Positions 1-9,127 of a stretch of 64,000 nt of DNA are shown here, piece after piece (position 1 is the stretch's first letter; every line of letters starts with the position of its first letter). The stretch is from Actinomycetota bacterium (GTDB lineage Bacteria > Actinomycetota > Coriobacteriia > Anaerosomatales > Anaerosomataceae). A model generated the notes under the pieces. That model saw nothing but the letters and a program-made list of their open reading frames with translations. It ran no database searches and was not told where the DNA came from. A program made the translations under genes and the position numbers. The stretch is taken from the NCBI GenBank assembly GCA_004348925.1, contig RCMX01000002.1:258909-322908 (forward strand), read 5' to 3'.

Positions 1-5
1 TACTC

Positions 6-1115
6 GTGATCGCCGCGTTCTTCGCTTTGCTGAAGGTAGCGCCTGCGCTCGTGCCATTCGTGTTCGCTGTGGTCATCGTCTACGTCTTCCGCTCACCGGT
101 TGCGGCACTGGAGCGCCGCGGGCTCAAGCGTGGCCTGGCGGTTGGGTTGTGCTATCTGTTCGCTGTCGCCGGGCTCGTTATCGCGGGCCTCTTCATCATC
201 CCGCCCATCACGGATCAGATCCGTCAGTTCCTGATGGCGTTCCCCGGTTACTACGACAAGGCGTTCGCGCTCTGGCAGCAACTACAGCAGCAGTACAACG
301 CGGTCACACTGCCCTCATGGGTGAACGACGCACTGCTGAATTTCCGGGACAGTATCGCCACCCGCGTCATGGCATGGTCGAGCGCGCTTGCCAACACGGT
401 CTTCTTGGTGGGAAGCGGCGCCGTTGCGCTGCTCTTCAACTCGTTCCTCGCTCTCGTTGTCGGGTTCTGGATGCTGAAGGACTTCGACGCGATCAAGCGC
501 GAGGTCGTGCTTCTCGCGGGTCCGCGCCGCAAGGAAGAGGCCTCGATCCTCTCGGCCAAGGTCTCGAACGTCCTCGGCGGATATCTGAAAGGCCAGCTCG
601 TCGTCTCCGCGTCCACAGCCGTGCTCGTCGCTATCGGACTCTCGATCATGGGCGTGCCCTACGCGCTCGTGCTGGGTCTCCTCGCCGGCGTGCTCAACGT
701 CATCCCGTGGTTCGGCCCCATCATCGCGGAGATCGTCACCGCGATCGCGGCGGCGTTCGTGAACCCGTGGCTCGCGCTGTGGGCGGTCGCATGGATCGCA
801 GCCACGCAGCAGATCACCGACATGTTCATAACGCCTCGCGTGATGTCCGAGCAGGTCGACCTGCATCCGCTGCTCGTGATATTCTCGCTGCTCGTTGGCA
901 GCACGCTTGCCGGCTTCGTCGGCCTGCTGCTGGCGATTCCCGTTGCCGCCATCGGCAAGGGGTTGTTCGTGTACTACTTCGAGAAGCTGACCGATTCGAA
1001 GCTCACCACCGAGCAGGGCGCGTTCTTCAGGGAGAAGAAGCCGTCGTGTGACGAAGACGATCCGGATGCGATCGACTGTGAGCCCGAGACTGTAGACCCC
1101 GAGGAGACTGCGTGA
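6..1115 (+). CDS. AI-2E family transporter (possibly 5'-truncated)
   Basis: Polytopic membrane protein of the AI-2E transporter family (YdiK/PerM/TqsA group), which carries autoinducer-2-like molecules or ions in some members; the substrate here is unknown. About 369 residues are visible, with an N-terminal hydrophobic pair, a soluble amphipathic stretch near residues 70-125, then a C-terminal block of membrane segments containing the family-like stretch VLNVIPWFGPIIAEI and a later ITPRVMSEQVDLHPL. The cytoplasmic tail is acidic. The reading frame stays open to the window edge, so the GTG at position 6 may not be the true start, although the length is normal for the family. Its TGA overlaps the GTG of alaS (GTGA), so the two are probably co-transcribed. 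Confidence 0.85.
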   Translation: MIAAFFALLKVAPALVPFVFAVVIVYVFRSPVAALERRGLKRGLAVGLCYLFAVAGLVIAGLFIIPPITDQIRQFLMAFPGYYDKAFALWQQLQQQYNAVTLPSWVNDALLNFRDSIATRVMAWSSALANTVFLVGSGAVALLFNSFLALVVGFWMLKDFDAIKREVVLLAGPRRKEEASILSAKVSNVLGGYLKGQLVVSASTAVLVAIGLSIMGVPYALVLGLLAGVLNVIPWFGPIIAEIVTAIAAAFVNPWLALWAVAWIAATQQITDMFITPRVMSEQVDLHPLLVIFSLLVGSTLAGFVGLLLAIPVAAIGKGLFVYYFEKLTDSKLTTEQGAFFREKKPSCDEDDPDAIDCEPETVDPEETA

Positions 1116-3736
1116 AGGCCGCCGAGATCCGCGAGAGTTTCCTGTCCTTCTTCGAAAGCAAGGGCTGCCATCGGCTGCCTTCGTCCTCGCTGATACCGGA
1201 CGACCCGTCGCTGCTGCTCACATCGGCCGGAATGGTGCAGTTCAAGCCGGTCTTCCTGGGACTGCGCGACCTTGGTTTCACCCGCGCGACGACCTGTCAG
1301 AAGTGCGCCCGCACGACCGACATCGACATCATCGGGACGACCGGGAGGCACCACAGCTTCTTCGAGATGCTCGGCAACTTCAGCTTCGGTGATTACTTCA
1401 AGAGCGAGGCGTGTGCCTGGGCGTACGAGTACTCGACGCAGGTGCTTGGGCTTGACGCTGACCGCCTCTGGTTCTCGATCTACGAGGATGATGATGAGGC
1501 CGAGGCGATCTGGCGCGACGAGGTCGGCGTTCCGGCGAACCGCATCGTGCGCATGGGAGCGAAAGACAACTTCTGGTCGGCCGGTCCGACCGGTCCCTGC
1601 GGGCCGTGCTCCGAGCTCTACTACGACCAGGGCCCGGAGGTGGGCTGCGGTTCGGCCGATTGCGCTCCCGGTTGCGATTGCGACCGCTTCCTTGAGTACT
1701 GGAACCTTGTCTTCATGCAGTACGACCGTGCGGAGGATGGCACGCTCACGCCGCTCCCGAAGCAGAACATCGACACCGGGATGGGCCTCGAACGTGTGGC
1801 CGCCATCATGCAGGGCGTGCACTCCAACTTCGAGACCGACATCGTGCGCGGCATCATGGAGGTCGCCGAGGACATCACCGGCGCGAAGTACGGCGTGACC
1901 GAGAAGACCGACACGTCGCTGCGCATCATCGCGGACCATGCGCGCGCGGTGACGTTCCTCATCTCCGACGGCGTGCTGCCCTCCAACGAGGGTCGCGGCT
2001 ACGTGCTGCGACGACTCTTGCGTCGTGCGGTCCGCCACGGAAGGCTTCTCGGCGTGGAGAAGGCGTTTCTCGGCAGGCTTGTCGATGAGGTCGTGACACG
2101 CATGGGCGATGCGTACCCCGAGATCCGGGAGCGCCATGATCTCGTGAGCCGCATCGTGGCGAGCGAGGAAGAGCGCTTCGGCACGACGCTCCGGCAGGGC
2201 CTGGTGTTCCTCGGCGAAGAGATCGAGCGCACGAAGGCTGCCGGTAGCGCCGTACTCGACGGCACGCTGGCGTTCGCGCTGCACGACACGTACGGTTTCC
2301 CCTACGAGCTCACCGCCGAGATCGCCGCAGAGGTCGGCCTCGCCGTCGACAAGGCGGCATTCGACGTCGAGATGGACGCGCAGAAGGACCGGGCGCGCGC
2401 GGCGGTCAAAGATGACTCGTGGTCGGCGTTCGGCAACGCGTTCGCCGAGATCGGCAAGCGGCTTTCAGGCGGCGTCGAGTTCCTCGGCTACGGGGCCGAG
2501 GAGGGGGACTCCACTGTTGCCGGCATCATCGCCGACGGCAGGTCCGTTGCGAGTATCGAAGCCGGCACCAAAGCCGAGGTCGTCCTCGCCGCAACGCCGT
2601 TCTACGGCGAGCAGGGCGGGCAGGTGGGCGACACGGGGAGCATCTCGGCAGGAAGCGCCCGCTTCGACGTGAGCGACACGCGCATCCCGATGCCGGGCCT
2701 CATCTCGCATGTGGGCACGCTCGAGTCGGGATCGCTTGCCGTCGGCGACAACGTGCATGCCGCGATAGACAGCGCGCGACGCGCCCGCATCCGCCGCAAC
2801 CACACGGCGACGCACATCCTGCACTGGGCGCTTCGCAAGGTCATCGGCGAGCACGTCCATCAGTCCGGCTCGCTCGTCACGCCCGATCGTCTCAGGTTCG
2901 ACTTCACGCACTTCGAGGCGCCAGGAGCCGAGCAGCTTGAGAAGATCGAGCGTCTCGTGAACGCCAAGATCATGGAGAATCACCCGGTCCGCAACTACGA
3001 GACCTCGCTTGCCTCGGCGCGTGAGATGGGTGTGACAGCACTCTTCGGCGAGAAGTACGGCGATATCGTCCGTGTGCTCGAGGTCGGTAACTTCAGCAAG
3101 GAGCTCTGTGGCGGCACACACGTCGGCCGCTCGAGTGAGATCGGCTTCCTCAAGATCGTGTCCGAGGGCAGTGTCGGCGCCAACCTGCGCCGCATCGAGG
3201 CCGTCACATCGTTCGGCGCCCTGGAGTACGTGTACGCCGAGGAGGCGACGCTCGGTGAGCTTGCTGGTGCGCTCAAGGCCCGCCACACCGAGCTGCCGGC
3301 CAAGGTCGAGGCGATGCAGCGCAGACTCAAGGAGACCGAGGCAGCGCTGGCCGAGGCGAAGCGCCGCTCATTCGGCGGCGCGGACGGCGACGCTCTGTTC
3401 GCCGAGACTCCCGCGGGCTACGGGGTAGTCGTGACCAGGCATGACGGCCTTGACTCAGATGATCTTCGCGCTGCGGCCGACGCGCTGCGCGAGCGGCAGC
3501 CCGATGGCGCTGTAGTCATGGCGAGCGTCCGGGACGGCAAGGTACTCCTCCTCGCGGCAGGTTCGCCGGGCGCTGTCTCGGCAGGGTTCGATGCAGGCGC
3601 CGTGATTCGCGCGATGGCACCGCATGTGGGCGGCGGCGGTGGTGGCAAGCCTGCGATGGCGCAGGCCGGCGGCAAGGACCCTGCGGGCATCGACGCCGCG
3701 CTCGACGCCGCGCGCGAGCTGCTTGGCGTCCGGTAG
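1112..3736 (+). CDS. alaS: Alanyl-tRNA synthetase
   Basis: Cytoplasmic class II synthetase that charges tRNA-Ala and edits mischarged Ser/Gly. At 874 residues it is full length. The N-terminal half is the catalytic domain (TSAGMVQFKPVFLG, GRHHSFFEMLGNFSFGDYFK). The editing domain carries the zinc-type motifs HTATH (residues 564-568) and CGGTH (666-670). The C-terminal DHHA1 domain ends in a glycine-rich stretch followed by KPAMAQAGG, close to the usual GGRPDMAQAGG. The GTG start overlaps the upstream stop and has GAGGAG just before it. ruvX follows after 4 nt, a very common alaS-ruvX-mltG arrangement. No anomalies seen. Confidence 0.98.
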   Translation: MKAAEIRESFLSFFESKGCHRLPSSSLIPDDPSLLLTSAGMVQFKPVFLGLRDLGFTRATTCQKCARTTDIDIIGTTGRHHSFFEMLGNFSFGDYFKSEACAWAYEYSTQVLGLDADRLWFSIYEDDDEAEAIWRDEVGVPANRIVRMGAKDNFWSAGPTGPCGPCSELYYDQGPEVGCGSADCAPGCDCDRFLEYWNLVFMQYDRAEDGTLTPLPKQNIDTGMGLERVAAIMQGVHSNFETDIVRGIMEVAEDITGAKYGVTEKTDTSLRIIADHARAVTFLISDGVLPSNEGRGYVLRRLLRRAVRHGRLLGVEKAFLGRLVDEVVTRMGDAYPEIRERHDLVSRIVASEEERFGTTLRQGLVFLGEEIERTKAAGSAVLDGTLAFALHDTYGFPYELTAEIAAEVGLAVDKAAFDVEMDAQKDRARAAVKDDSWSAFGNAFAEIGKRLSGGVEFLGYGAEEGDSTVAGIIADGRSVASIEAGTKAEVVLAATPFYGEQGGQVGDTGSISAGSARFDVSDTRIPMPGLISHVGTLESGSLAVGDNVHAAIDSARRARIRRNHTATHILHWALRKVIGEHVHQSGSLVTPDRLRFDFTHFEAPGAEQLEKIERLVNAKIMENHPVRNYETSLASAREMGVTALFGEKYGDIVRVLEVGNFSKELCGGTHVGRSSEIGFLKIVSEGSVGANLRRIEAVTSFGALEYVYAEEATLGELAGALKARHTELPAKVEAMQRRLKETEAALAEAKRRSFGGADGDALFAETPAGYGVVVTRHDGLDSDDLRAAADALRERQPDGAVVMASVRDGKVLLLAAGSPGAVSAGFDAGAVIRAMAPHVGGGGGGKPAMAQAGGKDPAGIDAALDAARELLGVR

Positions 3737-3740
3737 CGCG

Positions 3741-4166
3741 ATGCGGCTCCTCGGCCTCGACATCGGTGAGGCGCGCGTGGGCGTCGCGGTCTCCGACCCG
3801 GCCGGCACCATCGCTTCGCCACTCGTCGTCCTCGATGCACGCCTGCTGACGCGGGACATCAGACCGTTGAGGACGCTCGTGGACGACTACGAGGTCGAAG
3901 GGCTGGTCGTCGGCTTGCCGCTGAGCATGAACGGCTCGGAAGGTCGCCAATCGGCGACCGTTCGAGCGGTCGCCGATCGTCTCGGCAAGGAGCTTGCACT
4001 GCCGGTGATGTATGCGGATGAGCGGCTCTCCTCGGCGACCGCTGCGCGGGCTATGGGCTCGGGCGGCGTCAAGGCGAAACAGCAGCGCGGCAGGCTCGAC
4101 ATGGTGGCTGCCGCAATCATCTTGCAGGCGTACCTCGACGGCCAACGGAAGCCTGAGGAGCTATGA
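3741..4166 (+). CDS. ruvX: Putative pre-16S rRNA nuclease / Holliday junction resolvase-like YqgF
   Basis: RNase H-fold YqgF/RuvX family protein of 141 residues, involved in 16S rRNA 5'-end maturation and/or junction resolution depending on species. The N-terminal GLDIGEARVGVAVSD carries the catalytic Asp7; VVGLPLSMNGSEG and DERLSSATA are the other conserved blocks. A longer open frame extends upstream inside alaS, but the ATG at 3741 is chosen because it begins exactly at the family N-terminus MRLLGLDIG. The 3' end overlaps the ATG of mltG (ATGA). Confidence 0.93.
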   Translation: MRLLGLDIGEARVGVAVSDPAGTIASPLVVLDARLLTRDIRPLRTLVDDYEVEGLVVGLPLSMNGSEGRQSATVRAVADRLGKELALPVMYADERLSSATAARAMGSGGVKAKQQRGRLDMVAAAIILQAYLDGQRKPEEL

Positions 4167-5335
4167 GCGCTACGGAGAAGCGAGGCCAGGAGCGCGGGAA
4201 TCCCACGCCAGCCGAGAGGAGCAGGGAGGTGCCCGTCATCGTTCCGGACGTTCCGGAGAGTGCAGCTTCAGCTCCGGCGACTGTCGAGGAGGCACGAACC
4301 CGGCGTCTGACGCTTGGCGTGGTCGTCGTTCTCGTCGGTGTCCTGATAGCGGTGGGCATCCCTGCGTTCGGTGTCTGGAACGTCCTGCTCAAGCCGGAGA
4401 CCGATGTACCGGCCGGGCGCCCCGTTCAGATCGAGGTGCCTGCCGGAGCCGACACCAAGACCATCGCAGGCATCCTGTCGTCCGCTGGCGTAATCGACAA
4501 CTCCTCGATGTTCCGGGTCCGCTCGCGGATCGACGGGGTGGACGGCAAGTTGCGACCGGGTGTGTATGACCTCAAGACCGGCATGTCGTTCGGCGATGTC
4601 GTCGATCAGCTGCTTTCGGGCCCGCCCATCCCGTACGTGAAGGTCATCATCCCCGAGGGATTCACGATCGAGCAGATCGGTGCGCGGCTCGAGAAGGAGC
4701 TGGGAATCTCGGCCGCCGAGTTCAACGATCTTGCGCTCAAGCAGGGCGCCGCATTTGCCGGGGAGTACGCATTCCTCGGTGGGGTGCGCACGGGATCGCT
4801 CGAGGGCTACCTCTTCCCGAAGACGTACAACATCCCTGAAGGCTCGAGCGCACGTGACGTCATCGCGATGATGCTCACGCAGTTCGGCCAGGAGATCGAG
4901 GCGGTCGACCTCGCTGACGCCAGCGCCAAGAACCTCACCCTCCACGATGTCGTCACGATTGCATCGATGATCGAGCGCGAGGCCCGCGTCGCCGATGAGC
5001 GACCGCTCGTGTCCTCGGTCATCTACAACCGGCTCGGACGCACGATGCACCTGGAGATCGACGCGACCATCGAGTACATTCTGCCCGGAACGCGACCACG
5101 GCTGCTCAATCGCCACCTGCGCATAGACAGCCCGTACAATACCTACATGTACGGCGGGCTTCCCCCCGGCCCCATCGCCAGCCCCGGTCTTGCATCCCTT
5201 GAGGCCGCAGCACACCCTGCCGATACCGGGTATCTGTACTACGTGCTCACAAGCACCGACGGTTCGCACACGTTCACGACGAATGAGGCCGACTTCCTGA
5301 AGGCCAAAGAGAAGTCCCGAGAGGTGGTGCCGTAA
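4163..5335 (+). CDS. mltG: Endolytic murein transglycosylase MltG (YceG-like)
   Basis: Single-pass membrane enzyme (390 aa) that cleaves nascent peptidoglycan glycan strands. A charged cytoplasmic N-terminus precedes one membrane helix at about residues 50-72. An extracellular LysM-like part (PEGFTIEQIG) and the YceG catalytic domain follow. The expected catalytic Glu lies in SMIEREA (Glu271); conserved blocks EIDATIEYIL, SPYNTYMYGGLPPGPI and a late YYV stretch are present. It overlaps ruvX by 4 nt, continuing the alaS-ruvX-mltG operon. Confidence 0.95.
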   Translation: MSATEKRGQERGNPTPAERSREVPVIVPDVPESAASAPATVEEARTRRLTLGVVVVLVGVLIAVGIPAFGVWNVLLKPETDVPAGRPVQIEVPAGADTKTIAGILSSAGVIDNSSMFRVRSRIDGVDGKLRPGVYDLKTGMSFGDVVDQLLSGPPIPYVKVIIPEGFTIEQIGARLEKELGISAAEFNDLALKQGAAFAGEYAFLGGVRTGSLEGYLFPKTYNIPEGSSARDVIAMMLTQFGQEIEAVDLADASAKNLTLHDVVTIASMIEREARVADERPLVSSVIYNRLGRTMHLEIDATIEYILPGTRPRLLNRHLRIDSPYNTYMYGGLPPGPIASPGLASLEAAAHPADTGYLYYVLTSTDGSHTFTTNEADFLKAKEKSREVVP

Positions 5336-5339
5336 GCTC

Positions 5340-6275
5340 ATGGCGGATGCTGCGATCCGCGTGCTCGGCGCACGCAAGGTCTACTCCGTACCCGGCAAGC
5401 CGAGGCGAACGGCGGTAGCCGATGTCTCGATAACGGTCGATGCCGGTACGATCCACGGACTTCTCGGCCCAAACGGTGCAGGGAAGACGACCACCCTCAA
5501 GATGTTGCTCGGCCTCGTCAAGCCCTCGGCGGGCACCTTCGAGGTCCTCGGCGCAGACTCCACCCGTCCCTCGGGACGTCGCCATCTCGGGTTCCTGCCC
5601 GAGCAGCCGTACTTCCCGATCCACCTGACGGCGCGCCAGGCTATGCGGTTCTATGGGTCGCTCGTCGGCCTCGAGGCCGAGGTCGTGAAGGAGCAGACGG
5701 CCAGCCTGCTCGATAGAGTCGGGCTCGCGGATGCTGAGCGCACGGAACTCTCGAAGTTCTCTCGGGGCATGCTGCAACGCCTCGGCATCGCACAGGCGCT
5801 TCTCGGCTCGCCGGAGGTCGTGATCTTCGACGAGCCAGCGTCCGGCCTCGACCCGGTCGGTCAGCGCGACGTCCGCAACCTCATGCTGGAGTTGCGGGCG
5901 GCGGGCATCACCGTGTTGCTGTCCTCGCATCAGCTTTCCGAGGTCGAAGCCGTGTGCGATCGGGTGACGATCCTCAACCGCGGCACGGTCGCCGCCGAGG
6001 GTGACATCAACGCGCTCCTCAACGTTGACGGGCGCACGTCCGTGCGGGCGACGGGTATGGACGCGTTGCCGTCGCAGGTCGCGTCAGAGGCCGAGGACAC
6101 CGTCGTTTCCGGCGGCGTTTGGGTCTTCTCTGTTCCCACCGCCGCCACGAGGACGGTCGTCGATGCCATCGACGACGCCGGCGGCACCATCGTCGCGATC
6201 ACGCCGAAGCGGGAGTCGCTTGAGGACTACTTCGCCTCGCTCCTTGCGAGCGGTCCGAAGGGGGTGGAGTCGTGA
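5340..6275 (+). CDS. ABC transporter ATP-binding protein (ABC-2 exporter type)
   Basis: Single-domain ATPase of 311 residues. Walker A is GPNGAGKTT (43-51, Lys49). The signature motif is degenerate (LSKFSRGMLQRL in place of LSGGQ), as in many CcmA/NatA-like drug or lipid exporter ATPases. Walker B/D-loop is VVIFDEPASGLD, and the His switch lies in LLSSHQLSEVE. About 75 extra C-terminal residues form the domain usual in this group. The 3' end overlaps the permease gene by 4 nt, so the two form one exporter; the substrate cannot be read from sequence. Confidence 0.9.
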   Translation: MADAAIRVLGARKVYSVPGKPRRTAVADVSITVDAGTIHGLLGPNGAGKTTTLKMLLGLVKPSAGTFEVLGADSTRPSGRRHLGFLPEQPYFPIHLTARQAMRFYGSLVGLEAEVVKEQTASLLDRVGLADAERTELSKFSRGMLQRLGIAQALLGSPEVVIFDEPASGLDPVGQRDVRNLMLELRAAGITVLLSSHQLSEVEAVCDRVTILNRGTVAAEGDINALLNVDGRTSVRATGMDALPSQVASEAEDTVVSGGVWVFSVPTAATRTVVDAIDDAGGTIVAITPKRESLEDYFASLLASGPKGVES

Positions 6276-7009
6276 TCAAGCGGATCTGGCCGATCGCAGC
6301 CGCAGTCATGATGGACAGCCTTCGCCGCAAGGTCGTGTATGTGGTGCTCGTGTTCGCGGCGCTGCTCGTCCTTGCGATCCCGTCGCTGCCTGACTACGGG
6401 CTTGGAGTGGAGAGCGCCGTGTATCGCGAGATCGCGCTTGCGCTTTCATACGTCACGGGCCTGGTGATAGCACTTTCGCTTGCCGCGAACCGCGTTCCTT
6501 CGGAGCTTGAGAAGCGAACCGTGTACAACGTGCTGTCAAAGGGCGTGAGTCGGTGGGAGTATCTCGTCGGAACGTGGCTCGGCATTCTGGGCGTGATGGC
6601 CGGCGCGATCGTGGCGTTCACGACCGTCGAGATGGTCATGGGGTACTTCACCTACGGCGAGCTCATGTGGCGCCTGTGGCAGGGAGCGCTTGCTACCTGG
6701 CTCGAGATGGGCGTGATCTCGGCGTTCGCCGTGGCGGTGTCCTCGGTCGCGGGGCCGGTCGTCGTCGTGACGGCCACCCTTGCCGCGCTCTTCATCGGCC
6801 ACTCGCGCAGCACGCTTCTAGGCGGCGAGGGTGCACTTGCTTTCAAGCCGTTCTATCCGTCGCTTGATGCATTCAACGTCGTGAACCCCGTCGCGCATGG
6901 CACCGGTGTTCCGCTTGTCTACGTGCTGAGCATGATCGTCGTCTTCATCGGATTCGCCGGCGTCTGTCTGAGTCTGGGTGTTGCGCTTCTCGGCAGGAGG
7001 GACCTGTGA
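6272..7009 (+). CDS. ABC-2 type transporter permease
   Basis: Integral membrane protein of 245 residues with about six hydrophobic segments. It begins IKRIWPIAAAVMMDSLRRK, the usual N-terminal layout of ABC-2 permeases: a short cytoplasmic amphipathic helix, then TM1. It carries the short motif SELEKRTVYNVLSKGVSRWEY, shared with NosY/gliding-type ABC-2 permeases that act on envelope substrates. It overlaps the ATPase gene by 4 nt and is followed after 1 nt by the next gene, so all three appear to be one transcription unit. Confidence 0.85.
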   Translation: MIKRIWPIAAAVMMDSLRRKVVYVVLVFAALLVLAIPSLPDYGLGVESAVYREIALALSYVTGLVIALSLAANRVPSELEKRTVYNVLSKGVSRWEYLVGTWLGILGVMAGAIVAFTTVEMVMGYFTYGELMWRLWQGALATWLEMGVISAFAVAVSSVAGPVVVVTATLAALFIGHSRSTLLGGEGALAFKPFYPSLDAFNVVNPVAHGTGVPLVYVLSMIVVFIGFAGVCLSLGVALLGRRDL

Positions 7010-7010
7010 G

Positions 7011-7694
7011 GTGAGCATCCGACGCGAGACATGGTTGCCGCTGGCGATTGCCGCTGCGTTCCTGACGCTGGCGCTTGGCGGACAGGCGGTGGGCGATCGC
7101 ATCGTCGCCGCACCGAGCAATGCTACGACCGCGGCAGTCGGCAGGGCGTCGTTGTCATACCTCACGGGCATTCGCCGGTATGCCGGTGCGGTACTGTGGA
7201 ACCGCGTCGAACCGTTGCTGCATGGCTACTACGATGGTGTGCCGCTCTACGAGCAGCGCTATATGCTCAGCACCATCGCTGCGGTAGAGTGGCTCGACCC
7301 GACATTCGACCAGCCGTACTACGTCGGCTCGTGGATTCTCTCGCGCAACGGCAAGGTCAGCGAGGGGCTCGACATGGCGCGTCGGGGAACCGAGCGAATA
7401 CCGCAGTCAGGCACGCTGCACATGTCGTACGCGCAGATGCTGTTCGTCTTGAAACGGGACGTGAAAGGGGCAGTCGAGCAGTCGATGCTGGCTGTCGAGC
7501 CGTCGATGTCGTGGGCCGATGATGTGGAGAAGATCAACGGCTACGCGGCGATCGAGCAGTTGCTGCGACAGGCGGGGGAGACGGCACGTGCCGACGCGGT
7601 GGCCGTTGAGATCGACCGTCTCGATGAGATCGTCGGCAAGACGGCTCCAACCGACGTGCACGACCACAACGGGGATGGCACGCCCGACCACTGA
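7011..7694 (+). CDS. Membrane-anchored helical-repeat (TPR-like) protein of unknown function
   Basis: I do not recognise the family. The product (227 aa) has one N-terminal hydrophobic segment at about residues 8-28, acting as a signal anchor, then a helical extracellular part. Alternating helices such as WILSRNGKVSEGLDMARRG and AQMLFVLKRDVKGAVEQSM look like TPR repeats. The Asp/Asn-rich C-terminus (HDHNGDGTPDH) resembles a single calcium-binding loop. The GTG at 7011 is chosen because AGGAGG sits 8-15 nt upstream, whereas the earlier in-frame start lies inside the permease gene. Immediate linkage to the ABC-2 exporter suggests an accessory role there (inference). Confidence 0.7.
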   Translation: MSIRRETWLPLAIAAAFLTLALGGQAVGDRIVAAPSNATTAAVGRASLSYLTGIRRYAGAVLWNRVEPLLHGYYDGVPLYEQRYMLSTIAAVEWLDPTFDQPYYVGSWILSRNGKVSEGLDMARRGTERIPQSGTLHMSYAQMLFVLKRDVKGAVEQSMLAVEPSMSWADDVEKINGYAAIEQLLRQAGETARADAVAVEIDRLDEIVGKTAPTDVHDHNGDGTPDH

Positions 7695-7706
7695 CACGGG
7701 AGTCAC

Positions 7707-8234
7707 ATGCCGCTGCTCGCACCCGATCGCTATCTGACCGACGTGCACGCCATCGATCTCGCTGCACTCAAGGCGAGCGGTGTCCGTGCGCTGCTGCTTG
7801 ATATCGACAACACCATCCTGCCTCGGGACACCAATGTCGTGCCTCCGGAACTGGCGGCCTGGGCGGCCGACGTTGTCCGCCAGGGCTTCGGGGTGTGCCT
7901 CGTCTCCAACAACTGGCACGAGCGCGTGAAGATCGTCGCCGCCGAGCTCGGACTCGATCTTGTCGCGAAGGCGATCAAGCCGCTCCCGTTCGCCTTTTGG
8001 ATAGCGGCCCGACGGCTCGGCGTTCGTGCGCGCGAATGCGTCGTCGTCGGCGATCAACTGTTCACCGACGTGCTTGGCGGAAGGCTCATCGGGGCGCGAA
8101 CGATCATGGTGCTGCCCCTGTCCGCCACGGACCTTCCGCACACGCTTTTGCTGCGAAGGCTCGAGGCGAGGATAATGAAGGGCGCCCAGGCGGATGGACC
8201 TACCCGGACGACGCGAGGAGTGGACCCGACGTGA
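7707..8234 (+). CDS. YqeG family HAD-IIIA type phosphatase
   Basis: Small cytoplasmic HAD-superfamily hydrolase (175 aa). Motif I is LDIDNTILPRD (catalytic Asp32 and Asp34), motif II lies in LVSNN, the motif III Lys in AKAIKPLP, and motif IV is VVGDQLFTD. Motif order and length match the YqeG family, often found beside aroE in Firmicutes and Actinobacteria; a YqeG-like member in Synechocystis acts on phosphatidylglycerol phosphate, but the substrate here is unproven. Its TGA overlaps the aroE start. Confidence 0.9.
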   Translation: MPLLAPDRYLTDVHAIDLAALKASGVRALLLDIDNTILPRDTNVVPPELAAWAADVVRQGFGVCLVSNNWHERVKIVAAELGLDLVAKAIKPLPFAFWIAARRLGVRARECVVVGDQLFTDVLGGRLIGARTIMVLPLSATDLPHTLLLRRLEARIMKGAQADGPTRTTRGVDPT

Positions 8235-9127
8235 TGATCGACGGACGTACGCGCCCGGCCGGTGTCGTCGGGTGGCCGATCGAGCATTCGCTGTCACCGG
8301 CGATGCATAATGCCGCGTATGCCGAGATGGGTCTGAACTGGGCGTATCTCCCGTACGCGGTTCCCGACCAGGGCGCGCTGCTGAGATTCGCCGATATGGC
8401 CCGATCAATCCCGTTCGTCGGCTTCAACGTGACCATGCCGTACAAGCAGGCGATTCTGGAGCTCTGCGACGAGGTGGCGATGCTCGCGCAGATGGCTGGT
8501 GCCGTCAACACCGTCCATTGCACCGAGGGTCGGTTGATCGGCTACAACACCGATAGCCGCGGCCTTCTCGAATCGCTCGCAGAGGAGGCCGCGTTCGTAC
8601 CCGAGGGCAAGCGGGTCGTGGTGCTTGGCGCGGGGGGCGCCGCCGGTGCTGCGGTCGCAAGCTTCATCCTCGGCAAGGCCGCGCATCTGACGATCGTCAA
8701 CCGTGACGTTGAGCGGGCCGAGGGCCTCAAGGATCGTGCCGCCCGTTACCTGCGTGGCATGGAGGTCGTCACGACTGCTCCGGGCGACTACGCCGAGGAG
8801 GCCGTTCGCGCGGCCGATCTGGTCGTGAACGCGACATCACTGGGCATGAAACCCGATGATCCGAGCCCGATTCCCGTCGAGTGGCTACACGCGGGTCTGA
8901 TCGTCTACGACATGGTGTACTGTGCGCACCCCACGGCGCTGCACGTGGGCGCGTCGTCTATGGGCGCACGCACGCTCGGTGGTCTCGGTATGCTTGTCGC
9001 ACAGGGTGCGCTCGCAATCGACATCTGGACCGAGAGCGCGCAGGTGCACGCGCCGAGAGCGACGATGCGCGAGGCCGTCGAGCAGGCGCTTGTCAGCGAA
9101 GAGACGCTCGGGGGCGACGACCGATGA
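8231..9127 (+). CDS. aroE: Shikimate 5-dehydrogenase
   Basis: NADPH-dependent reduction of 3-dehydroshikimate to shikimate. The N-terminal substrate domain shows GWPIEHSLSPAMHNAAY, with GFNVTMPYKQAIL holding the catalytic Lys. The Rossmann domain has VVLGAGGAAGAAVA and the conserved VVNATSLGMKP. The length of about 298 residues is normal. GTG 8231 or ATG 8234 could start; GAGGAG at 8215-8220 fits GTG slightly better. The longer upstream frame is a run-through of the phosphatase gene. The 3' end overlaps pilB1 (ATGA), so an aromatic-amino-acid gene is translationally coupled to the first pilus gene. Confidence 0.95.
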   Translation: MMIDGRTRPAGVVGWPIEHSLSPAMHNAAYAEMGLNWAYLPYAVPDQGALLRFADMARSIPFVGFNVTMPYKQAILELCDEVAMLAQMAGAVNTVHCTEGRLIGYNTDSRGLLESLAEEAAFVPEGKRVVVLGAGGAAGAAVASFILGKAAHLTIVNRDVERAEGLKDRAARYLRGMEVVTTAPGDYAEEAVRAADLVVNATSLGMKPDDPSPIPVEWLHAGLIVYDMVYCAHPTALHVGASSMGARTLGGLGMLVAQGALAIDIWTESAQVHAPRATMREAVEQALVSEETLGGDDR